Assembly: GCA_021775625.1 (NCBI GenBank)
Contig: JAJFHM010000358.1
Coordinates: forward strand, 1 to 34,717
Direction of reading: 5' to 3'
Source: Hyphomicrobiales bacterium
GTDB taxonomy: Bacteria > Pseudomonadota > Alphaproteobacteria > Rhizobiales > JAJFHB01
DNA: 34,717 nt
The position numbers were made by a program, and so were the translations under genes. This document shows positions 17,513 through 25,788 of this stretch, piece after piece; positions within the stretch are counted from its first letter, which is position 1; each line of letters begins with the position of its first letter. A model generated the notes under the pieces. The model did no database searches. It was not told the origin of the DNA and worked only from the letters and a program-made list of their open reading frames with translations.

Positions 17513-18880
17513 ATGCAGGCGTGGCTTGACGCAGCCCTTGACTACATTCCCGGGTGGCTTGACTTTCAGATGCGTCAATCCGAACGCCCCGGCTGTTCGA
17601 TCGCCATCACGCACAAGGGCCGGATCGTTCTGGAGCGGGCTTTCGGCTCTGCCGACACCGTCAAGGGGACCAAATTGACGTCGCGGCACCGGTTTCGTGC
17701 GGCCTCGCACTCCAAGACATTCACCAGCGCAGCCATCATGAAGCTGCGCGAGCAAAACCACTTGCGGCTCGACGACCGCGTCGGCGACTACGTTCCCGGC
17801 CTCTACCGCGACGTTGCTGAATGCACCATAAACCAGCTTCTCTCCCACAGCGCCGGGATTATCCGAGACGGAACGGATACCGGTCAGTGGCAGGACCGCA
17901 GACCGTTCCTCGACCGCCAGGAACTGATGCATGCACTTGCCGAGCCTCCGGTGCTGGCAGCGAGCATGCAGCTGAAATACTCAAACCACGGTTACGGCCT
18001 GCTCGGTCTGGTCGTCGAAGCCATCGCCGGAGAACCATTCAAGGACTGGCTCTCCCGCGAAATCATCACCGCCTCGAAGCTCCGGAACACCCAACCAGAC
18101 GGCCCCGCCACCACGGGCAAACCGTTCGCCAGGGGCCACAGCGGCAAGGTGCTACTCGGGCACCGCGTCGTCATCCCCGCGGATAACGCGACCAACGCAC
18201 TGGCGCCCGCCACCGGCATCATCTCAACCGCCGGCGATCTTGCCCGGTTTTTCGCCAGCCTCGATCCGGATGCAAAGACCAGCGTGCTGACACCCGCGAG
18301 CCGCCGCGAGATGGTGCGCCGGCAATGGCGCGATCCGCACTCGACCATCGAAAGTCACTATGGTCTCGGCATGATGATCGGAAAGGTCGATGATTGGGAA
18401 TGGTTCGGGCACAGTGGCGGGTTTCAAGGGGTCGCCAGCCGCACCGTCACGTTGCCCAAGCGCGACATCACCATTTCCGTACTGACCAACTCCATCGACG
18501 GGCCGGCCGGCGCCTGGTCCGACGGAATTATCCACATCCTGCGCGGCTTTTCCAAACGCGGTGCGCCCACAAAAGCCACTGCAGGCTGGTCCGGTCGTTG
18601 GTGGACTGTCTGGGGCGTCATCGACCTCGTTGCCGCCAAGGATCATGTGGCGGTTGCCAGTCCAGCCCTTTTGAACCCATTCTCCGGCGCCAGTAAAATC
18701 AAAATTGCGGGACAAGATGTCGGCTGGATCGATCAGTCCAGCGGCTATGGCAATCCAGGCGAAGGCGCGAGGCTGGTTCGCGGACGCACTGGCCGCATCC
18801 GCGAAGTATGGATCGCCGGCACGAAGTTCCTGCCAGAACGCGCTGCCAGGGCCGAATTGAAGAAAATGTATCAAAAGTGA
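17513..18880 (+). CDS. serine hydrolase, class-C beta-lactamase/PBP-like family
   Basis: SHSK (SxxK), YSNHG (YxN), LLSHSAGI motifs; RBS GGAGAAACC before ATG. Confidence 0.9.
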   Translation: MQAWLDAALDYIPGWLDFQMRQSERPGCSIAITHKGRIVLERAFGSADTVKGTKLTSRHRFRAASHSKTFTSAAIMKLREQNHLRLDDRVGDYVPGLYRDVAECTINQLLSHSAGIIRDGTDTGQWQDRRPFLDRQELMHALAEPPVLAASMQLKYSNHGYGLLGLVVEAIAGEPFKDWLSREIITASKLRNTQPDGPATTGKPFARGHSGKVLLGHRVVIPADNATNALAPATGIISTAGDLARFFASLDPDAKTSVLTPASRREMVRRQWRDPHSTIESHYGLGMMIGKVDDWEWFGHSGGFQGVASRTVTLPKRDITISVLTNSIDGPAGAWSDGIIHILRGFSKRGAPTKATAGWSGRWWTVWGVIDLVAAKDHVAVASPALLNPFSGASKIKIAGQDVGWIDQSSGYGNPGEGARLVRGRTGRIREVWIAGTKFLPERAARAELKKMYQK

Positions 18881-18893
18881 GTGAATTCTGCGG

Positions 18894-19988
18894 TCAATAG
18901 ACCACTGAAATCTGACCGCCGCCGGAATATTCAATGTAGTTAGACCGGCCCAGACCGCCGACCCCGCCCGAGAGTGAAAGCGAGATCATTTCAGTCAAAA
19001 CGATATTCACGCCACCGGTAACGGAGAAGTCGACGGCCGGGTCGTTGACATTTGACGCAACCAGGCCCGAATCCAGAGGCGGATTGCCGAATATGTCAAA
19101 TTCCCACGCACCCTCCACCGTGACTGACGGCTCGATCGAACGCACATCGTCGATCGCAATGGCATAGCTCAGCGTCGCGCCGAAATTCATCACAGCGGTG
19201 TGGACGGTTTGCGCGGCAAAAAATGTTGCGGCACTGTCGGTATACGCACTATCACGGTTGTAGGAATAAGAAAGCCCAACACTTGGGGATAACGTCAGGT
19301 TATCGCCAAGTGGGACATAGCCTGTGAGATTTGTCGCAAAGTTCCAACTGCGCGAGGAGAAGTCTCCGATCGATATTCGATCTGAGATGTCGTTCTTTGC
19401 CCAGGTATAGGTGAACGCCGCGTCGAACAGCAGGTTATCGCTCAGAGCGACGGCAATATACGGCCCGACACCGTAGCTCTGGGTCTCGAGGCGTCCGGGC
19501 GCAAAGGCTGCCCCGCCGAAATTGTTATCGATATCGGAAATGTCGTAGTTAAACGAGACACCCACCACCACGCTGTTGTTCAATGTGATATCCAGACCGG
19601 TACCGACCGTTGCCATTGGACCATCAAACTCGGCACCAGGCTCATCGCCCTCAATGTGAGTATAGCTGCCGTCAACCCAAATTCCCCAGCTCGGTGCAGC
19701 TTCAGGCTCGGCGGACACCGGAGAAACGACGGTTCCGAGGCCCGCAAACTGCCCAACGCTGCGTCGCGCATCGTCGCCACGCAGCCTGCCTTCGACAAGC
19801 TGTTTGATCCGCAGCCTGATGTTCTCGCCGCGCTGGATCAGCAATCTCGGAACGACAATGCGTTGCTGATCACGGAAGAAGTCACCCGCATGGGTGCTTG
19901 GCGCCCAAGGCACAGACGCAACAAAGCCGATCGCACCGCAAATTGCAGCGTACCCTAACGACTTCAGTCCTGACCGGATTTTCCCCAC
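18894..19988 (-). CDS. autotransporter-domain/outer-membrane beta-barrel protein
   Basis: Signal-like N-terminus, alternating beta-strand pattern (WGIWVDGSYTHIEGD..., YGVGPYIAVAL, SWNFATNLTGY), C-terminal aromatic ISVVY. Confidence 0.75.
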   Translation of the reverse strand: MGKIRSGLKSLGYAAICGAIGFVASVPWAPSTHAGDFFRDQQRIVVPRLLIQRGENIRLRIKQLVEGRLRGDDARRSVGQFAGLGTVVSPVSAEPEAAPSWGIWVDGSYTHIEGDEPGAEFDGPMATVGTGLDITLNNSVVVGVSFNYDISDIDNNFGGAAFAPGRLETQSYGVGPYIAVALSDNLLFDAAFTYTWAKNDISDRISIGDFSSRSWNFATNLTGYVPLGDNLTLSPSVGLSYSYNRDSAYTDSAATFFAAQTVHTAVMNFGATLSYAIAIDDVRSIEPSVTVEGAWEFDIFGNPPLDSGLVASNVNDPAVDFSVTGGVNIVLTEMISLSLSGGVGGLGRSNYIEYSGGGQISVVY

Positions 19989-20167
19989 GTGATCGGTGAT
20001 CCCTCAAATACACTTGTGCAATTCGGTACGGATTGCCCACCGAAACACATGGCGAACCTTAGCAGACCTGAGGGCCAGATCAACGATAGGATGGTGTTCC
20101 GGTGCTCGAAAGACAAATTGAACCCATCCCCGGTTACAACTGTCCGACCGCCGGCAAAGCCACTGTT

Positions 20168-21325
20168 TCAGCCGAAAACGCCATCCATGCGCTTCGCGAC
20201 TTCCTCAAGCATAACCTCGGTCGCCCCGCCGCCAACCGCCTGCACGCGCGCATCGCGCACCATCCGCTCTATGGCGGTGCCTGTCATATACCCGAAGCCG
20301 CCGTGATATTGCTGACAGGCGTACATGACCTCATTCACAAGTTCGCCGCACAAGGCCTTCAGCATGGAGACTTCGCGGACCACATCGTCGCCATGGCTCG
20401 CGCGCCACGCGGTTTCATAAGTAAACGCCCGTGCCGACGCCACTTTTGCGGACAACATGGCAATCTTGTTGCGGATCACCGGTTGCTGCCACAATGATTT
20501 GCCGAAGGCCGGCCGGTCGAGTGCGTATTGCACCGTGAGTTCAATTGCCTTTTGAGCTTCACCCATCGACTGTGCAGCAAGGGTCAGACGCTCGTTCTGG
20601 AAATTCTGCATGACCGCATAAAACCCGCGGTTCTCCTGTCCCAGAAGGTTTTCTTCCGGCACCCGGCAGTCCTCGAACAGAAGTTCTGCTGTATCAGATG
20701 ACCGCCATCCCATCTTGTCCAGTTCCTGGGCGACAGTAAATCCCTTGGTGCCCTTCTCCACGATGAACATGGAAATACCCCTGGACCCCTTGGCCGATCC
20801 GTCGGTCTTGGCCGCGATGAAGTAGAGGTCGGCGAGCACACCGTTCGTAATGTAGATCTTCTGCCCGTTCAAAACCCAATCGGAACCGTCGCGATGCGCC
20901 CTGGTCTTGATCGCCGCCACATCGGACCCCGCATTGGGTTCCGTAATACCAACCGCTGTGATCTTCTCGCCGGCGATCACACCGGGCAGATATTTCGCCT
21001 GCTGTTCATCGCTTCCCGCATTGACCAGATGCGGTGACGCCATATCGGTGTGAACCAGGACCCCGACGGCGAAGCCTCCGAATGTCGAGCGCCCGAGTTC
21101 CTCCGACATGACCACCGTTCCCAGATAGTCCATCTCCGAACCGCCATACCGGGCAGGATAGCGCAACCCGAACATCCCGAGTTCCCCCATCTTGCGCAAG
21201 GTTTTGCGCGGCACGTGGCCGTCTTTCTCCCATTGCTCGCCATACGGCTCGACTTCTTCGCGAACGAAGCGGCGCACTTGGTCGCGCAAGAGCGCATGCT
21301 CCTCTCCCAGATACGGTGATTGCAT
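20168..21325 (-). CDS. acyl-CoA dehydrogenase (isovaleryl-/long-chain-type active site)
   Basis: GITEPNAGSDVAAIKT, YITNGVLADL, FGKSLWQQPVIRNKIA, QYHGGFGYM...ERMVRDARVQAVGGGATEV. Confidence 0.93.
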   Translation of the reverse strand: MQSPYLGEEHALLRDQVRRFVREEVEPYGEQWEKDGHVPRKTLRKMGELGMFGLRYPARYGGSEMDYLGTVVMSEELGRSTFGGFAVGVLVHTDMASPHLVNAGSDEQQAKYLPGVIAGEKITAVGITEPNAGSDVAAIKTRAHRDGSDWVLNGQKIYITNGVLADLYFIAAKTDGSAKGSRGISMFIVEKGTKGFTVAQELDKMGWRSSDTAELLFEDCRVPEENLLGQENRGFYAVMQNFQNERLTLAAQSMGEAQKAIELTVQYALDRPAFGKSLWQQPVIRNKIAMLSAKVASARAFTYETAWRASHGDDVVREVSMLKALCGELVNEVMYACQQYHGGFGYMTGTAIERMVRDARVQAVGGGATEVMLEEVAKRMDGVFG

Positions 21326-21421
21326 GGCGGGGTCTCGTCTTTTTTGTCGGCTGAAGGTTGCGGGATCTCAACGCTGAAGATACTGCGAATTCGTTGTTTC
21401 AGCAATCCGACGGGTGCTCGC

Positions 21422-22540
21422 TTACGACGCGTTCGCAATAATCTCCCGAGCCATCTGATCGGCGATGACGCTGGTTGGTGTGTCTTCACCATCGGCTCTT
21501 TGAAAAATCGCAAGCGAGCGGTCATAGATCCGGTTGACCTTTTCGCGCAGTTCGGCCTCGGACACATCACCATCATACTCCGCGGCAACCGCGATGATGC
21601 CGGCTGAATTCACCACGTAGTCCGGCGCATACAGGATACCGCGCTTGCGTAGTGTGATGCCATCTTGCTCGGTGCCGAGCTGATTGTTTGCAGCGCCTGC
21701 GATGATCTTCGCCTGAAGACCTGGAATAGTGTCGGCATTGATCACACCGCCCAATGCACACGGAGCGACGATATCGACATCCTGGAACAGGATCGCAGTG
21801 GCATCGACCGCTTCAGCGCCCAGTTCATCGCAGGCGCGTTCCACATTGGGTTGGTAGACATCGGCCACCATCAGTTTCGCACCGGCGTCCGTGAGGTGCT
21901 TGCACAGGTTGAACCCCACATTGCCAACCCCTTGAACGGCAACGCTCAGACCATCCAGAGTGTCGCGATTGAACTTGTGCCGCACCGCTGCCTGCATCCC
22001 CAGGAACACTCCGAGCGCAGTTGTCGGCGAAGGATCTCCACCAAAATCTGTCCCGTCCCGCCCGATCCCGCTGACATAAACGGTCTGGCTCGCGGCCACC
22101 TCCATATCGGCGACTTTGATGCCGACATCTTCGGCTGTGATGTAGCGGCCGCCGAGCGCATCAACCGCCCGTCCGAAGGCTTCGAACAGGGCTTTCGACT
22201 TGTCCGTTTTGCTGTCGCCGATGATCACTGCCTTGCCGCCGCCATAGACCAGTCCGGCCAGGGCGTTCTTGTAGCTCATGCCGCGTGACAGCCGCAGCAC
22301 ATCGCTCAGGGCTTCGGCCTCGGTTCCATAGGGCCACATCCGGCAGCCGCCAAAGCCCGGACCAAGCGCAGTGGAATGCACCGCAATCATACCCTTGAGA
22401 CCACTGGCTTGGTCATAGAACATCTGAACGGTTTCATGGGCATCGAAGTCAGGATTGGAGAACACAGTCATGCCTTGGTCCTCACCACGCGCCAGAACAT
22501 TGCGCGACCGGGTCAGCAAGTTTGGATTTTGGAGTTTCAT
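21422..22540 (-). CDS. Leu/Phe/Val dehydrogenase (Glu/Leu/Phe/Val dehydrogenase family)
   Basis: ALGPGFGGCRMWPYG, MSYKNALAGLVYGGGKAVI, VAVQGVGNVGFNLCKHL; alternate start at MTVFSNPDF (about 22471). Confidence 0.92.
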   Translation of the reverse strand: MKLQNPNLLTRSRNVLARGEDQGMTVFSNPDFDAHETVQMFYDQASGLKGMIAVHSTALGPGFGGCRMWPYGTEAEALSDVLRLSRGMSYKNALAGLVYGGGKAVIIGDSKTDKSKALFEAFGRAVDALGGRYITAEDVGIKVADMEVAASQTVYVSGIGRDGTDFGGDPSPTTALGVFLGMQAAVRHKFNRDTLDGLSVAVQGVGNVGFNLCKHLTDAGAKLMVADVYQPNVERACDELGAEAVDATAILFQDVDIVAPCALGGVINADTIPGLQAKIIAGAANNQLGTEQDGITLRKRGILYAPDYVVNSAGIIAVAAEYDGDVSEAELREKVNRIYDRSLAIFQRADGEDTPTSVIADQMAREIIANAS

Positions 22541-22555
22541 GGGGCACCGATCGAT

Positions 22556-22583
22556 TAGGGCCTGTTGTGGATCATAGTTGCAG
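22556..22583. repeat. solo copy of the outer arm of the 7339-7609 element
   Basis: TAGGGCCTGTTGTGGATCATAGTTGCAGT versus TTGGGCCTGCTGAACATCATAGTTGCAGT at 7338-7366. Confidence 0.65.
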
Positions 22584-22691
22584 TTCCACTATATTTAATG
22601 ATTCTTAACGAAATCTGGTTTCGAACTGCATGACACCCGCAACACTAATGCTAGAATGAACGTGGGCGCGTGAAACAATCGACAATCTGCA

Positions 22692-22716
22692 TGTCTCACT
22701 TTCACGCATTGAGACA
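22692..22716. promoter_or_regulatory. dyad TGTCTCA-N11-TGAGACA just upstream of the acyltransferase gene
   Basis: Perfect 7-bp inverted repeat 26 bp before ATG 22743. Confidence 0.35.
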
Positions 22717-22742
22717 GAAGTTTGCAGCATTTCGGCATGTGA

Positions 22743-23957
22743 ATGGACCAGAGAGTCAACATAAGCGTCGAGGGGGAAAGTGAACCGGTTTCCACCGGCG
22801 ATCTTACTTGCGCGCTTTATGCATCTGCCGAAAATATTCCACGTACCGCATGGTTCTCCGTCGTTCAGTCCGAGGACTGGCCGATGCACCCCGATGTCCT
22901 GCACCTGCAGGAACGCACACTCGCAGACCAGGCCCGGTTCTGGTTCGGCATCGTTAACAACCAGCACGGAGAGCCCCAGGCCTGTGCAGCTTTCGCCTTG
23001 TTCGCCACGGATGTGGTCCAGGCCTCGCCACAACTGGTCAAGGCAGCCATCGCACCGCTCCGCCGCCTTTGGCCAAACACACTGAATTCAAAGATCCTGT
23101 TCTGTGGCCTTCCGATCCCGGATGGCGGCAACCACCTGCGGATCCATCCGTCAGCTCACAGTGCCGGCGTTTTGCGCTGCATCGATGCCACCATGCTCAA
23201 CCTCGCCAGGTCCACCGGCGCACCGATCATGGTGATAAAGGAATTTACCGACGACGAAGCGTCTCAATTGCACGGACTGGAAGACCTCGGTTACCTGCGC
23301 GGCAACATTCCGCCCATGCACCAGTTTACACAGCCGTTTAAAAGCTTTGACGCATACCGGGATGCGCTGAGATCGAACTACCGCCGCCAGCTCGACGCGT
23401 CGATCACAAAGTTTGAAGCCCTCGACGCAACGGTCAGTCATTATACGGAGCCCCACGCCATTCGCCGGAAATTCACAGACGATGTGCATGGGCTTTACCT
23501 CAATGTTCTCGCCCACAGCGCGCATCGTCTGGAAATCCTGCCTGCGGCCTTCTTCCGCGAACTGCCCCGGACCATTCCAAACGACGTTGTCCTGACACTC
23601 GTGGAGCATCGCGGCAAGCCGCTCGCGTTCGCATTCGGGATCCACAGGAACCATACATTCAGCAACCTGTATGTCGGCTGCGATTACGCCATGAACTCTA
23701 AAGCGGATCTCTATTTCAATGTCTTCCATCTCTCGATGAGCGCAGCCTTCAAGCGCGGCGCAAGCCATATGAAACTCGGCGCCACATCCGACGACTTCAA
23801 GGCGAGGCTCGGCTGCTCGCAAAGCAACGCCTGTGCCTATGCGCGCGCCACGGGACCCCGCACAAACAAGATGTTTCGCGCATTTTCCGGACTGCTGTTT
23901 CCCCCGGTAACGCAAATTGCGCCGCGCCGGGTGTTCCGGGAAACGCCACGCTCGTGA
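22743..23957 (+). CDS. GNAT/FemAB-like acyltransferase (peptidogalycan-biosynthesis-protein-like)
   Basis: MHQFTQPFKSFDAYRDALRSNYRRQLDASITKFE, LVEHRGKPLAFAFGIHRNHTFSNLYVGCDY, FNVFHLSMSAAFKRGASHMKLGATSDDFKARLG. Confidence 0.7.
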   Translation: MDQRVNISVEGESEPVSTGDLTCALYASAENIPRTAWFSVVQSEDWPMHPDVLHLQERTLADQARFWFGIVNNQHGEPQACAAFALFATDVVQASPQLVKAAIAPLRRLWPNTLNSKILFCGLPIPDGGNHLRIHPSAHSAGVLRCIDATMLNLARSTGAPIMVIKEFTDDEASQLHGLEDLGYLRGNIPPMHQFTQPFKSFDAYRDALRSNYRRQLDASITKFEALDATVSHYTEPHAIRRKFTDDVHGLYLNVLAHSAHRLEILPAAFFRELPRTIPNDVVLTLVEHRGKPLAFAFGIHRNHTFSNLYVGCDYAMNSKADLYFNVFHLSMSAAFKRGASHMKLGATSDDFKARLGCSQSNACAYARATGPRTNKMFRAFSGLLFPPVTQIAPRRVFRETPRS

Positions 23958-24038
23958 GCCTGACGCGAATGTGTGTGGCCTTGCCGGTCCGCGCCTGTTT
24001 GAATAGACCTGACACAGGAAAATGAACCAGGAGGATTC

Positions 24039-25772
24039 GTGGCGGATACAGGCAGCACCGGACAGAACGCCAGACCTGACATGGTGCGCTGGTATGATCC
24101 GCGCCTTCTGATCCTCACCGGCTTTCGCGTCGCTATTGCCACCGTGGTCGGGCAGATTGCCGACTACAGGGAAGTTCAAGCCGCTCTGGACCCGATCGGG
24201 GACGATCCCCTGAGAGGGGTGTTCGATTACTCCGCCGACGGCAGCCACGACGGGTTCTGGTTCGATTACGCAGCCGACATGGGCGATGGCTGGCATTCGA
24301 GCTACTCCGTTGCCAGCCAGATTGCCAAACCCCGCCTCAACGCCGATGGAACCGCGACGGAGCGGGGCAAATTCCTGATCATGGGCGGTGATGAAATCTA
24401 TCCCGGCCCCTCCCCGCAGGCCTATGCCGATCGGCTGATCAGCCCCTATGAAGCCGCCTGTGAGGACGTCCCGGACTTCTCATCCGACCTGTTCGCGTTA
24501 CCGGGCAATCATGACTGGTATGACGGGCTGAAGGCATTCACCGGCGTCTTCTGTCGCGCCCGGCGCGATGATGAGGATCATCCCGGAAACAAGATCGGCA
24601 ACTGGCAGACGCGGCAAACGCGGAGTTACTTTGCCCTCAGGCTGCCGGAAAACTGGTGGCTCTGCGGTCTGGACATTCAACTGGCTGCAGATCTGAACGC
24701 TGCCCAGATCGAGTATTTCGCCGACATCGCTCGCTTTGTCATGGCGCCGGGCGACAGGATTGTCCTTTGTACACCGGTGCCAAGCTGGGTCTTCGCGCGG
24801 GTGCGGGATCCCAAGGCGATGCAGAGTTTCATGGACATCGTCCGCCTGCTGGAGGCCAACGGCGCCAACGTCCGGCTGGTCCTGACCGGCGACCTGCATC
24901 ACTACAGCCGGTATGTCTGCTCCGATAACGAACCGGCCTTGATCACGGCCGGCGGCGGCGGCGCCTTCAAGCACCCGACGCACAAACTCACCGAGACGGT
25001 GGATGTTCCCTTTGGCGATGGAGATCCTGAGAGATTTACCCTGGCTGCATGCTATCCGGACAAGAAAACTTCACTCGCACTGTCATACAAGAACCTGTTG
25101 TTTCCCTTCATCAACTGGGATTTCGCGGCAGGGATTGGAGCGATCTACGCAGTGCTCGCGTGGTTCCTCGAGACCCGCCGTTCCTCCGGCGCAACACCCT
25201 TAAGCCAGGCGTTCATCGATTTCATGGCCGGCACCAATTCCCTGGGCGCGGCACTCTCCCGTTTCTTTGAAACCATACCGAAGAGCCCGGAATTCGCCCT
25301 TGTGGTGTTTGCCGTCTATATCGGGTTGATCAACTTCAACCGCACCCACAGCCGGATCACCCGCATCCTCATGGGCACGGCACACACGGCAACACATTTC
25401 GCAGCACTCATTGCCGCATTTTGCATCGCCGTGCAGGTGGCGTCCTGGATCAACCCGCAATTTGACCTGATCGGAGGTGCGTTCCTCATGTTCCTGACCC
25501 TGATGATGGTCATTGGAGGATTGTTCGGAGGGCTTGTGTTTGGTGCCTTCCTCCTGTTTTCACTGAATGTGCTGGGCCTGCAGTGGACCAACACGTTCGC
25601 ATCTCTGAGGATCGCGGATTTCGGCAACTTCCTGCGTCTGCACATTGCCCCGGGCGGTGAGCTGACGGTCTACCCGTTCAAGGTCGAGACAGCACAGCGC
25701 GCCATCCCCGGCGTCGGCATAAGACCGGCATCTCCCGCAGAACCCATCGAACCTCCCATCCGGATTGGCTGA
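24039..25772 (+). CDS. calcineurin-like metallophosphoesterase with C-terminal multi-TM domain
   Basis: GGDEIYPGPS, LPGNHDWYDGL, LTGDLHHYSRY motifs; hydrophobic segments in the C-terminal third; GTG start behind CAGGAGG. Confidence 0.8.
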   Translation: MADTGSTGQNARPDMVRWYDPRLLILTGFRVAIATVVGQIADYREVQAALDPIGDDPLRGVFDYSADGSHDGFWFDYAADMGDGWHSSYSVASQIAKPRLNADGTATERGKFLIMGGDEIYPGPSPQAYADRLISPYEAACEDVPDFSSDLFALPGNHDWYDGLKAFTGVFCRARRDDEDHPGNKIGNWQTRQTRSYFALRLPENWWLCGLDIQLAADLNAAQIEYFADIARFVMAPGDRIVLCTPVPSWVFARVRDPKAMQSFMDIVRLLEANGANVRLVLTGDLHHYSRYVCSDNEPALITAGGGGAFKHPTHKLTETVDVPFGDGDPERFTLAACYPDKKTSLALSYKNLLFPFINWDFAAGIGAIYAVLAWFLETRRSSGATPLSQAFIDFMAGTNSLGAALSRFFETIPKSPEFALVVFAVYIGLINFNRTHSRITRILMGTAHTATHFAALIAAFCIAVQVASWINPQFDLIGGAFLMFLTLMMVIGGLFGGLVFGAFLLFSLNVLGLQWTNTFASLRIADFGNFLRLHIAPGGELTVYPFKVETAQRAIPGVGIRPASPAEPIEPPIRIG

Positions 25773-25788
25773 GAGAGCACACCTGCAC

